64,000 nt of DNA, taken from assembly GCA_031285845.1 (NCBI GenBank), contig JAITVK010000019.1, forward strand, positions 23,007 through 87,006. Reading direction: 5' to 3'. Positions 16,979 to 25,489 of the stretch are shown here, one piece after another. The notes beneath the pieces were generated by a model. That model saw nothing but the letters and a program-made list of their open reading frames with translations, had not been told where the DNA came from and did no database searches. Position 1 is the stretch's first letter. Each line of letters opens with the position of its first letter. A program made the position numbers and the translations under genes. The stretch is from Propionibacteriaceae bacterium. Its GTDB lineage: Bacteria > Actinomycetota > Actinomycetes > Propionibacteriales > Propionibacteriaceae.

Positions 16979-18252
16979 CGTGTCCTTTCGTTCGTCGTGG
17001 GTGTGACGCCGGGGCTGACGATGGCGTCGGCCGCCCGTACGGCTGAAGTGATCGCGATCCCGTCACCAGACTTCTCGGTCCATCGAACCGCGCCCGCCAG
17101 CAGCCCGCCGACGGCGTGCAGGTTGGTGTAGATCGGCTGGCCGAGCACGTCCAGTGGCGTCATCGCGGAGTCGACGGCGACGCCGCAGGCGAACAGGCGC
17201 TGGTCGGCCCAGTAATCGCCCGTGATGAGATCTTCGGCTGTGGCGCCGACCACCGGAAGATCGAACAGCGTTTCGCGCACGCCGCCATAAGAGTCCATGG
17301 TCAATGCGCCCGACTCGAAACCGCCGGGCGCATAGACGACATGGTCACACGGATAGGTTTGGTCGCGACCGGCTTGGGCCACGACCACGCCGGTCACCTT
17401 GGCCCCGGCTGAGGTGAAACCGGTGACTTTCGAACCGATCACGACGCGCACCCCGAGATCTTTGGCGCGCTGGGTCAACGCCACGTTGAGCCGCATACCC
17501 GGCACTGATGGCGGAGGCAACAGGAATTCGACCACCGGGCGTCCCAAGGCTCGCGCGATGGATTCGGCGGTGTCAGGATGCAGACCGAGAATCGCGGGCA
17601 GGCCGATCACTTCCTCATCGGCGATGGCGTTGGCCACCAACTCGACGAATCGCCGGGCGAAATCGGAACGGTCCAACGCCGTGGCGTACGCGACCGGAGA
17701 GGAGTCGACTTCGCCAGGTCTGGCCGGAAGGTCGATGTGGTAGCCATGGGCGTCGACGTGAGCGGTCTTGGTCAGATTGGCAGCCGCGAGTCGCGGATAG
17801 AAGTCCTTGATCTGGCGTGGACTCACCACCGCGATTGATGAGGGGTTGGACCAGGTCATGGATGGCTGGATCAAATAGGTCGGGCGCAACCCGCCCAACG
17901 CGGTGGGCACCATGTGGTTGACACCATCGCCGGGAGTCAGCAGGTCGGGAACCAACGCGGCCAGCCAGTCGACGCTGTCGCGGATCGACGCGAGCGGCAC
18001 AGTGGCGTACGGATGACCCGGATGGCCGGTCAGATGCTGGCTCATCGCGGCGAACGGATCAGTGATCGCGGTGTCCGCTGGCGTGGGGCGAGACCCAGCC
18101 AGGCTGTAGCCGAGGACGTCGATCGTGCCTTGGCCCAGCTGGATGCCTCCCAATCCGAAGGTGAACAGAGTGACTTTGGCTCCGGCCTGCGCCAATCGGA
18201 TGGCGGCGCTCAATCCGCTCAGACCCGCGCCAACGATAATGGTGTCAGTCAT
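16975..18252 (-). CDS. glpB: Anaerobic glycerol-3-phosphate dehydrogenase, subunit B
   Basis: 425-residue flavoprotein subunit. The N-terminal dinucleotide-binding motif is DTIIVGAGLSGLSAAIRLAQAG, and the C-terminal FAD-contact region includes VVYAPGGFESGALTMDS. Length and order (glpA-glpB-glpC) match the E. coli operon. It overlaps both neighbours by four bases. In the complex it links the GlpA dehydrogenase to the GlpC iron-sulfur subunit. Confidence 0.93.
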   Translation of the reverse strand: MTDTIIVGAGLSGLSAAIRLAQAGAKVTLFTFGLGGIQLGQGTIDVLGYSLAGSRPTPADTAITDPFAAMSQHLTGHPGHPYATVPLASIRDSVDWLAALVPDLLTPGDGVNHMVPTALGGLRPTYLIQPSMTWSNPSSIAVVSPRQIKDFYPRLAAANLTKTAHVDAHGYHIDLPARPGEVDSSPVAYATALDRSDFARRFVELVANAIADEEVIGLPAILGLHPDTAESIARALGRPVVEFLLPPPSVPGMRLNVALTQRAKDLGVRVVIGSKVTGFTSAGAKVTGVVVAQAGRDQTYPCDHVVYAPGGFESGALTMDSYGGVRETLFDLPVVGATAEDLITGDYWADQRLFACGVAVDSAMTPLDVLGQPIYTNLHAVGGLLAGAVRWTEKSGDGIAITSAVRAADAIVSPGVTPTTNERTR

Positions 18253-19985
18253 TTCGTCTCCTTGCTTGCGGCGCGGGTCCCACGGGCGCGCCGATTCGTG
18301 GTGGTGGTCGACCTGGAGCTGACCTCGGGGTTTGCCGTCGGGTCGGGGCTCGGGCTCGTCGTACTCGTCGGATCGGTCGTCCTCGGGTCGGGCGACATCG
18401 GTGCCAGGGGATCCGGTTCGACATCGTCAGGTGAGGGCAGATGCGCGATGTCGAGGGTGCCTTCCATGATCCAGTTGTCGAGCGCCGTCTGGCGGACCTG
18501 ATCGCCGTTGAGAATCGGCCACAACCCGATCCACCGGTGTTCGAGGAACAACTTGAGCAATCCGGTCGCCCGCGCCTCGTCGATGACCTGTTGCTCGTGG
18601 GCGATGCCGGCCACTCGCGACGTGCAGAACCCACCCTGGCAGGGTCCCATTCCGATGCGGAGCTGACGGCGCAGATCATCGAAACTGGCTTGGGGCTGTT
18701 CGGTCAGCAGTTGGACCAGCATCGAGCGGTTCACCAACTCGCACTCGCAGATGATGGGTGACTCCATCCGATCAGCTTCGCGTTGTTTCAGACGGTGAGT
18801 GATGAGGTAGTTGTGTCCAGCCTCGTTGCCTGGGCAGATCTCTTCGGCGGTACGGCAAGGATGCGGGGTTCCCAACTGCTCTTCCATCGCGTCGACGATG
18901 TGCTCGGCCATCAGACGATAGGTGGTCAGCTTTCCGCCGCCAATGGTGAGCATTCCGTGAACTCCGTCGCGGGTGGAATGGTCGATCACCGCCATGCCGC
19001 GAGACATGTGACGGGTGTCGGACGCCGCCACCCGGTCGTCCTTGATCAGAGGCCTGGCCCCGGCCCATGCGTGAACGGCTCGAGCCTGCCGAAAACCAGG
19101 GATGAGGTCTTCGCCAGCGTCGAGCATCTGTTGGACTTCTTGACGAGGGATCTCCAGATGATCCGGATCGGTCACTTTGTGATCGGTGGTCCCGATGACG
19201 CAGACGGTGTGAATGGGGACGATGATGTCACCGTCGGCAGGATAGATGCACCGGTTGATCACCGTGTTGACCAGCCGGTGGCTCATCGCCACCATGATGC
19301 CCCGACCGGGCACGACGGCCACCGGGGGCAATCCGGCCATGTGGGTGATGCGACCAGCCCACGGCCCGGCACAGTTCAGCACGAAGTGACAGTCGATGCT
19401 CACCGTCTCGCCGGTCTTCAGATCAGTCGCGGTGACCCCCGTCACCTGGGAGCCGTCGTGATGGACCTGGGTGACCTCGTGGTACGTCAAGGCTTGGCCG
19501 CCGTACTGTCGAGCCGACGCCGTCGCGGTCCACGCGATCTGCCAACCATCGACCGTGCCGTCTTGGACGGCGAAGGCCCGCTGGATGGCGGGGTTCAGTC
19601 GCGGTTCGCGAGCCAGCGCCTGCGCGACAGTGATCTCCTCGGCCGGCACCCCTGTCACCGCGGCTCCGGCTAGGAAGCGGTCGCCGAACTGCGGATCATC
19701 CTTGTCGGTGACCACGAACAGTCCACCGGTCCGCTCGACCGCCTCAGGTTGAATGCGGGTGAGGATAGCGTTCTCACTAGCGCATTCTGTGGCTGACTCG
19801 GGATCGGAGACGACGTAGCGCCCGCCGGAGTGGAGCAGGCCATGGAAACGGCCTGAGGTTCCTTGGGCCAAGTCAGCCCGATCGAGCAGGATGGTTCGAT
19901 ATCCCCGCATGGCGCAGTCGCGCAACACGCCGATGCCCGTGGATCCGCCACCGATGACCACGACATCTGTTTGAAGCCTCTTCAT
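18249..19985 (-). CDS. glpA: Anaerobic glycerol-3-phosphate dehydrogenase, subunit A
   Basis: 578 residues. Oxidises glycerol 3-phosphate to dihydroxyacetone phosphate with FAD. VVVIGGGSTGIGVLRDCAMRG is the FAD motif, and TSGRFHGLLHSGGRYV is the GlpA/GlpD signature. The C-terminal BFD-like [2Fe-2S] region has ICECELVNRS and GMGPCQGGFC. The last 55 residues are a Pro/Thr/Ser tail ending in basic residues, not usual in the family. It is first in the operon. The upstream region holds an A/T-richer stretch with a short inverted repeat (20096-20109) that could be an operator, but no specific regulator site is recognised. Confidence 0.95.
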   Translation of the reverse strand: MKRLQTDVVVIGGGSTGIGVLRDCAMRGYRTILLDRADLAQGTSGRFHGLLHSGGRYVVSDPESATECASENAILTRIQPEAVERTGGLFVVTDKDDPQFGDRFLAGAAVTGVPAEEITVAQALAREPRLNPAIQRAFAVQDGTVDGWQIAWTATASARQYGGQALTYHEVTQVHHDGSQVTGVTATDLKTGETVSIDCHFVLNCAGPWAGRITHMAGLPPVAVVPGRGIMVAMSHRLVNTVINRCIYPADGDIIVPIHTVCVIGTTDHKVTDPDHLEIPRQEVQQMLDAGEDLIPGFRQARAVHAWAGARPLIKDDRVAASDTRHMSRGMAVIDHSTRDGVHGMLTIGGGKLTTYRLMAEHIVDAMEEQLGTPHPCRTAEEICPGNEAGHNYLITHRLKQREADRMESPIICECELVNRSMLVQLLTEQPQASFDDLRRQLRIGMGPCQGGFCTSRVAGIAHEQQVIDEARATGLLKLFLEHRWIGLWPILNGDQVRQTALDNWIMEGTLDIAHLPSPDDVEPDPLAPMSPDPRTTDPTSTTSPSPDPTANPEVSSRSTTTTNRRARGTRAASKETK

Positions 19986-20174
19986 TGAAATGCTCTCCTC
20001 ATCGACTCGTCGTCTCCAAGGTTGGTTTGAGGCGACAGTCCCAATGTATCTCGGTCGTGCCGGTTTATGTAGAGTTCAGTCGGGTAGAGCATTCCCGTCT
20101 TTTCAGACGAGTTTGGGAGAATGTGCACAGCTCATGGCAGATGTGCATGGCGGGATGAGCGAGCCACGGATCCG

Positions 20175-20216
20175 CTGTGTCCACCGTCCTCTTCGTAGCG
20201 AGGACAGTGGACACAG
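20175..20216 (-). terminator. Strong hairpin after valS
   Basis: Arms of 17 bases (20175-20191 and 20200-20216) pair with one mismatch, which becomes a G-U pair in the minus-strand RNA. The loop is 8 bases. It begins about 20 bases beyond the valS stop on the minus strand. There is no clear U-run, so it may be a U-poor terminator or an RNA-stabilising hairpin. Confidence 0.65.
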
Positions 20217-20235
20217 GGTGTGATCTCAGTGATCC

Positions 20236-22818
20236 TCAGTTGTCGAGTTTGACCTCGATGACCAGATCGCCGTCGGTTTCGCCCCATACCAGCGAGCCGG
20301 TCAGATGGCTGACCGCTCGCAGATCGTCCTCGACCGACCGCAGTCGAGTCAGCACGTCGGCCCGACCGGTCACCAAGATCGACGACACTGGGGTCTTCAT
20401 CGAAGTCTTCGCCGCAGACTTCGCACCACGGATGGCCGTCAAAGCGGCAGTGACCGCGTCCAACACCTCTTCGTCGGCTTCGGGCAGCGGCTCGTCGGCA
20501 ACTGGCCAGGCGGCGCGGTGGATCGTGTCAGGATGCCACCACCGCCAAGCCTCCTCGGTCACGAAGGGACAGAACGGGGCGAACAACCGAAGCAGGGTGT
20601 TCAGCCCGATGCCCAGAGCTGATCGCGCCGACTGCGTGGCCGCGCTGACCTTCGCGTCGGCGGTCGAATCGGCCTCGTTTTGACCGTAGGCCCGCTCTTT
20701 CACGAATTCGATGTAGTCGTCGCAGAACATCCAGAAGAACCGCTCGGCGGCCTCCAGTGCGTCGGTGTATTCGAAATCTTCGAAGGATTGAGTCGCCAGA
20801 CCCACCACGCCCTGCAGATGAGCTATCATCGAGCGATCAACCGGATCGGTCACTGTGTCCATCGACCAGTGAGCCGGGTTGTTGTCAGGTAGATTGAGGA
20901 TGAGTTTGGTCGCGTTAAGGATCTTCATCGCCAAACGGCGCCCAACCTTCATCTGGGTCTCATCGAACGGGGAGTCCGTTCCCGGGCGGGCCATAGCCGC
21001 GCGCCACCGAACGGCGTCGGAGCCATACTTGTCGAGGATTTCGGTCGGCACGACGACATTGCCCTTGGATTTCGACATTTTCTTGCGATCGGGGTCGACC
21101 ACGAATCCGGAGATCGTGGCAGTCGACCAGGGCACGCAGCCTTCTTCGAAGTTGGCTCGCACGATGCGTGAGAACAACCAGGTACGGATGATGTCGTGCG
21201 CCTGGGGGGCGATGTCCATCGGGAAGGTCAAATTCCACAGCTGTTCGTCTCGGTTCCAGCCGCAGGCCAGTTGCGGAGTCAATGAACTGGTCGCCCAGGT
21301 GTCCATCACGTCCTTGTCGGCTGTGAAACCGCCCGGGGCGTCACGCTGATCGTCGGTGAACCCGGGAGCGGTCTGTGTCATCGGATCCACCGGCAGGGCT
21401 GACTCGTCGGGCACGATCGGGTCACGATGATCGACCTGACCCTCGTCGTTAATGTGATACCACACAGGGAAGGGGACTCCGAAGAAACGCTGACGCGAGA
21501 TCAGCCAGTCGCCGTTCAGACCACCGACCCAATCCTCGTAGCGATGCTCCATGTAACCGGGAACCCAATTCAGCTCACGCCCACGCTCCAACAGCGTGGC
21601 GCGCAGCGCTTGATCCTTGCCGCCATTGCGGATGTACCACTGATCGGAGGCCACGATCTCCAGCGGTTTGTCACCGCGTTCGTAGTAGGCCGCCTTGCGG
21701 GTGGTCGGTTTCGGCTCGCCATCTAAATCACCGGTCTCGCGCAGCATGGCCACGACGGCTTCTCTGGCCGAATACGTGGTCTTGCCCGCCAGCGGCGCAT
21801 AGCGCTCGGTGTTCACCACCCAGCTGGGGGTCTCGCGGTCGAGTCGCCCGTCGCGGCCGATCACCGTTCGGGTGGGCAGGCGAAGCTCGCGCCACCATTG
21901 GACGTCGGTCTTGTCGCCGAAGGTGCAGCACATGGCGATGCCCGCGCCCTTCTCCATCTCAGCGGCACGATGGGCCAAGACGGGAACTTCGATGCCGAAC
22001 AGGGGATCGGTCACAGTCGTTCCGAACAGCGAGGCGTACCGCTCGTCGTCGGGATGGGCGATCAGGGCGCAGACTGACACGATCAACTCAGGACGGGTGG
22101 TCTCGATGTAGACCGGATCGCCATTCGGACGGTGGAACGCGACGCGATGATAGAAACCTGGATAGTCACGGTCCTCGATCTCAGCCTGAGCGACAGCGGT
22201 CGAATAGGTGACATCCCACATCGTGGGGGCGTAGTCCAAATACGCCTCGCCGCGGGCGAGGTTGCGCAAGAAGGCGGCCTGCGACAGACGGATCGCTTCG
22301 GGGCTGATGGTGGTGTACAACTGGTTCCAATCCACGGACAGGCCCAGATGCTTCCACAGAGACTCAAAGACGAGTTCGTCGACTCGCGTCAACTGTTGGC
22401 ACAGCTCGATGAAATTGCCGCGCGAGATCGGGATCTGTCGCTTCGGATCGGGGTGCTCCGGCGGAGCGAACTGCGGATCGTATGCCATAGTGGCGTCGCA
22501 GCGAACCCCGTAGAAGTTCTGCACTCTCCGCTCGGTGGGCAAACCGTTGTCGTCCCATCCCATCGGATAGAACACTTCGAAACCGCGCATGCGCTTGTAG
22601 CGGGCGATGACATCGGTGTGGGTGTAGGAGAAGACGTGCCCGACGTGAAGAGAGCCCGAGACAGTCGGGGGAGGCGTGTCGATGGAGAACACCTGCTCGC
22701 GTGACTGGGGTCGACGGAAGGCGTAGACCTCCTCCTTCTCCCAAGCCGCGGTCCATTTGTCTTCCAGGCCCTCCAGTTGGGGCTTGTCGGGCGCGAGGCC
22801 CCCAGTCTGCACAGTCAT
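20236..22818 (-). CDS. valS: Valyl-tRNA synthetase
   Basis: Class I synthetase charging tRNA-Val, about 860 residues from ATG 22818. The HIGH-type motif is SGSLHVGHVFSYTHTD. The KMSKS motif is RKKMSKSKGNVV at about residue 580. Editing-domain and anticodon-binding regions are of normal length. GTG 22848 gives a 10-residue longer product; neither start has a strong Shine-Dalgarno. The C-terminus lacks a long coiled-coil arm, as in some actinobacterial and archaeal-like ValS. Confidence 0.95.
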   Translation of the reverse strand: MTVQTGGLAPDKPQLEGLEDKWTAAWEKEEVYAFRRPQSREQVFSIDTPPPTVSGSLHVGHVFSYTHTDVIARYKRMRGFEVFYPMGWDDNGLPTERRVQNFYGVRCDATMAYDPQFAPPEHPDPKRQIPISRGNFIELCQQLTRVDELVFESLWKHLGLSVDWNQLYTTISPEAIRLSQAAFLRNLARGEAYLDYAPTMWDVTYSTAVAQAEIEDRDYPGFYHRVAFHRPNGDPVYIETTRPELIVSVCALIAHPDDERYASLFGTTVTDPLFGIEVPVLAHRAAEMEKGAGIAMCCTFGDKTDVQWWRELRLPTRTVIGRDGRLDRETPSWVVNTERYAPLAGKTTYSAREAVVAMLRETGDLDGEPKPTTRKAAYYERGDKPLEIVASDQWYIRNGGKDQALRATLLERGRELNWVPGYMEHRYEDWVGGLNGDWLISRQRFFGVPFPVWYHINDEGQVDHRDPIVPDESALPVDPMTQTAPGFTDDQRDAPGGFTADKDVMDTWATSSLTPQLACGWNRDEQLWNLTFPMDIAPQAHDIIRTWLFSRIVRANFEEGCVPWSTATISGFVVDPDRKKMSKSKGNVVVPTEILDKYGSDAVRWRAAMARPGTDSPFDETQMKVGRRLAMKILNATKLILNLPDNNPAHWSMDTVTDPVDRSMIAHLQGVVGLATQSFEDFEYTDALEAAERFFWMFCDDYIEFVKERAYGQNEADSTADAKVSAATQSARSALGIGLNTLLRLFAPFCPFVTEEAWRWWHPDTIHRAAWPVADEPLPEADEEVLDAVTAALTAIRGAKSAAKTSMKTPVSSILVTGRADVLTRLRSVEDDLRAVSHLTGSLVWGETDGDLVIEVKLDN

Positions 22819-22971
22819 GGGGATCATCTTATCGAGATGGTCCGACACGCCTGATCATGGCCGTTGTGTGAGGCGCGATGAACGCTCGGTCGGGTCTGGT
22901 CAGTCAGAGTGGGTCTGAGCGGTCCGGTCTGGACGGTCTGGTCAGTCGAACTCCGGCCAGACTGGGTTCAA

Positions 22972-24585
22972 TCAGCCGACTGTGATCGGTGTGGCCTGGC
23001 TGATCACTCCCGTACGCCCTTGTTCGGCGTAGCGTGTCTGCACGAAGTGACCTCCGGGGCTCGCCGCGACCTGACTGGTGGCGCCGCCCTGGGCGTCGAG
23101 GGTCGCCGTGGCGGCGACCGCGCCGTCGATGAGAATATCGACCTGGCTTGAGGCGATGCCGAGTAGTCGCACGATCAGGCCATCGGGGCTCGGCTCGACG
23201 GCGGGCAAGGGTGGCTCGGCGATCTCGTACAACGCGACAGCCGGCGGATCGACGGTCACCGCCGTCACCTGTCCGCGGCTGCCGACTTCCGGAGCGGGAA
23301 GCGCCGCAGTCGTCCACATGCCGGTGTCGTCGGCGGTGACGGTGACCGCCTCGCCGTCGACGGTCACGATGACCTGAGTCCTCGGGTCGGCGGTGCCGAT
23401 GACGATGGGGATCAGAATGTTGGCCGTGCCAGTGTCCACGGCGGTGATTCGCGCTGGCGCGGCGACAATCCCACCGTTGATGCCTCTGGTGGCCGGGGTC
23501 GATCCGGGACCTTGCTGATATTGCGCTGGTCGGTTGGCTTGGGTAGCGAGGATGATGACCACGACGATGATCACCCCGGCGATGAAGCCGAGGGTCACGG
23601 CCAGCGCTCGGCGTCGAGTCTTGGGCGAGTCCGCAGGTGTCTGCGTCGTGTGGGCTCGCTCGAAGGCGGCGACATGCTCAGCGATGACGGGATCCTCGCG
23701 GTCGTCGAGCACGGCGGTCGCTGGGATCGAACGAGCCGGTCGGGTCCCGGCATTGTCGGGCTGGGCTTGGGGTTCAGTGTCGGTCGACGCGGAGCGGGCG
23801 AACAGTGCGAGCGAGGCTTCCACAGGCGGGGAGGTCGCTGCTCGTTGATTGGGGCCTTCGCCGGCGATGAACTCCGTCAGAGCGGCCGCGCCAGCGCTTC
23901 CGGCGATCAGCGGCAAAACGACGGTCCTCAGATGCGCGGCGACCTTGATCGCGTCGGACAGTGCCGGTCGACAGGCCCGGCATCGCCGTAGGTGGGACTG
24001 TACCCGTTGCTGCTCGACCACGGTCAGTTGCCCGCGCAGGTAGGACGACGAATTCTCCCACACCCAGCGACACACGCTGGAGGCGTCGAGCTCGCTGACA
24101 TGGGCTTTGACCCATTCTTGCCGCAGCCGCTGCCGAGCCTGCCGTATGACTGCTGGGATCTCGGTGGTCGTCAAACCCATGACGAGCGCGGACTGTTCGT
24201 CAGACATCAATTCGATGTGGGCGTTCCACGCCGCCTCGCGCCATCGGGGCGTCAACGCGCGGAACGCTGTGGTCAGAAAGGCTTCGGCTCCGGGGACGTC
24301 CTGGTCGAGCGACGAGGTGATTCGGATGACCGAGTAGAGGTACGCCCGAAAGCCGGAGTCGGCCTCATCAGTGTTGTCGGGGTCGATGACTAAACACCAG
24401 GCGCGTGTGCTGATCGCTTCCCAATCGTCGTCCGGGGCCAATCCGCGCGCGACAGTCAATCCGTATAACGCGTGTCTGCGCCACAACTCCACCAAGGCCG
24501 ATCTGACAGATTGACGGGCCAATCCGAGCAGTCGCGCATCACTCAGGCTGGTGACCCTGGCGGCAGGTGGCGCGGCTGGATTCAT
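22972..24585 (-). CDS. Fused sigma-like/anti-sigma membrane protein with Ig-like exterior
   Basis: 537 residues. The N-terminus (1-165) resembles an ECF sigma factor: ALVELWRRHALYGLTVARGL with DWEAISTRAW recalls region 2, and FRALTPRWREAAWNAHIEL with MGLTTTEIPAVIRQARQRLR recalls region 4. Then HLRRCRAC gives the H-x3-C-x2-C zinc-binding anti-sigma pattern (zf-HC2). A linker leads to one membrane helix (ALAVTLGFIAGVIIVVVIILA, about 333-353). Outside it is an Ig-like domain (IPIVIGTADPRTQVIVTVDG) and a second beta-rich segment. It probably senses an envelope signal, with the sigma-like part held at the membrane. Whether it still binds RNA polymerase is unknown. It is followed three bases upstream by the DsbA-like gene, so the two form an operon. 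Confidence 0.7.
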   Translation of the reverse strand: MNPAAPPAARVTSLSDARLLGLARQSVRSALVELWRRHALYGLTVARGLAPDDDWEAISTRAWCLVIDPDNTDEADSGFRAYLYSVIRITSSLDQDVPGAEAFLTTAFRALTPRWREAAWNAHIELMSDEQSALVMGLTTTEIPAVIRQARQRLRQEWVKAHVSELDASSVCRWVWENSSSYLRGQLTVVEQQRVQSHLRRCRACRPALSDAIKVAAHLRTVVLPLIAGSAGAAALTEFIAGEGPNQRAATSPPVEASLALFARSASTDTEPQAQPDNAGTRPARSIPATAVLDDREDPVIAEHVAAFERAHTTQTPADSPKTRRRALAVTLGFIAGVIIVVVIILATQANRPAQYQQGPGSTPATRGINGGIVAAPARITAVDTGTANILIPIVIGTADPRTQVIVTVDGEAVTVTADDTGMWTTAALPAPEVGSRGQVTAVTVDPPAVALYEIAEPPLPAVEPSPDGLIVRLLGIASSQVDILIDGAVAATATLDAQGGATSQVAASPGGHFVQTRYAEQGRTGVISQATPITVG

Positions 24586-24588
24586 CAG

Positions 24589-25353
24589 CTACTTTTTCTC
24601 GTTGACGAGCTGGCGCAGCAGATCGGGATCGTACGTCCCCGTCTTCTGGTTGTACAACTTCGTGGTGACATCTTCGCCGTCCAGGTAGAAAGTCGGGGTC
24701 GTGCCCACCTTCATCTTTGAGGCGTACGCCGCTTCGCCATCGACGAATCCACCGGTCGCTTTGGAATCGAAACAGGTTTGGTACGCGGTCAACTGGTCAC
24801 CGGTCAGCCCGACTGTTGCCGGAATAGTGGCGCGCAGCATGGCCGAGTCGAAACCCGAGGTGGACTGGTTGATGTACAACTGATTGTGGAACGGGGTGAA
24901 GACGCCTTGACTGTCAGAGCAGGCGGCGGCGACGGCGGCGTCGCGCGAAGTCGAGCCTTCGAACTGCATCGAATGGATGACCACGTTCAACTGTTTGTTG
25001 GTCACGAGCTGATCCATGGCCGCGCTCAACGTCAGATTGGCCGACTTGCAGGCGGAACAGTTGTAGTCGGAGAACATTTCGAAGGTCGGCACGCCCTCGA
25101 CCACACCAGAATTGTCCGCAGTGGTCAGCATGATGCCGTTCTTGGCGGCGTTGGCATTCGGCGGGGTGTCGGTTCCGCCCTTCGTGCTGGCCGACACCAC
25201 GCCCCACACCGCCAAAGCCACCACGACGATGACGACGATGATCCCGCCAGAGAACAGCAGGATGCGATTGCGGCGGTCCTTCTGGGCGGCGGCGACGCGC
25301 CGAGCCTCCAGTTCCTCGCGCCGTGACTGACGAACCTGGGAGCTGCTTGCCAT
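24589..25353 (-). CDS. Membrane-anchored DsbA-family thiol-disulfide protein
   Basis: 254 residues from MASSSQVRQSRREEL. A basic cytoplasmic head, then a helix (NRILLFSGGIIVVIVVVALAVWGVV), then an extracytoplasmic thioredoxin_4/DsbA-like domain with active-site CxxC in FSDYNCSACKSANL and the cis-Pro loop KVGTTPTFYLDGE. Such proteins form or shuffle disulfides in exported proteins. The frame extends six codons upstream, but this ATG is preferred. It lies upstream of, and close to, the sigma/anti-sigma fusion gene. Confidence 0.88.
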   Translation of the reverse strand: MASSSQVRQSRREELEARRVAAAQKDRRNRILLFSGGIIVVIVVVALAVWGVVSASTKGGTDTPPNANAAKNGIMLTTADNSGVVEGVPTFEMFSDYNCSACKSANLTLSAAMDQLVTNKQLNVVIHSMQFEGSTSRDAAVAAACSDSQGVFTPFHNQLYINQSTSGFDSAMLRATIPATVGLTGDQLTAYQTCFDSKATGGFVDGEAAYASKMKVGTTPTFYLDGEDVTTKLYNQKTGTYDPDLLRQLVNEKK

Positions 25354-25489
25354 GATCTTGATGCCTTTCAACGGGAGCCACTGTGCAGTCTATTGTAGGG
25401 GCAACCCTGGGCGGGGCCAACTGACGTTGCAAGGAACCTGCTGTCGAGCAACAGTGGTTGACGGTGTCATACGTCCGCGTCGTGCTCGA

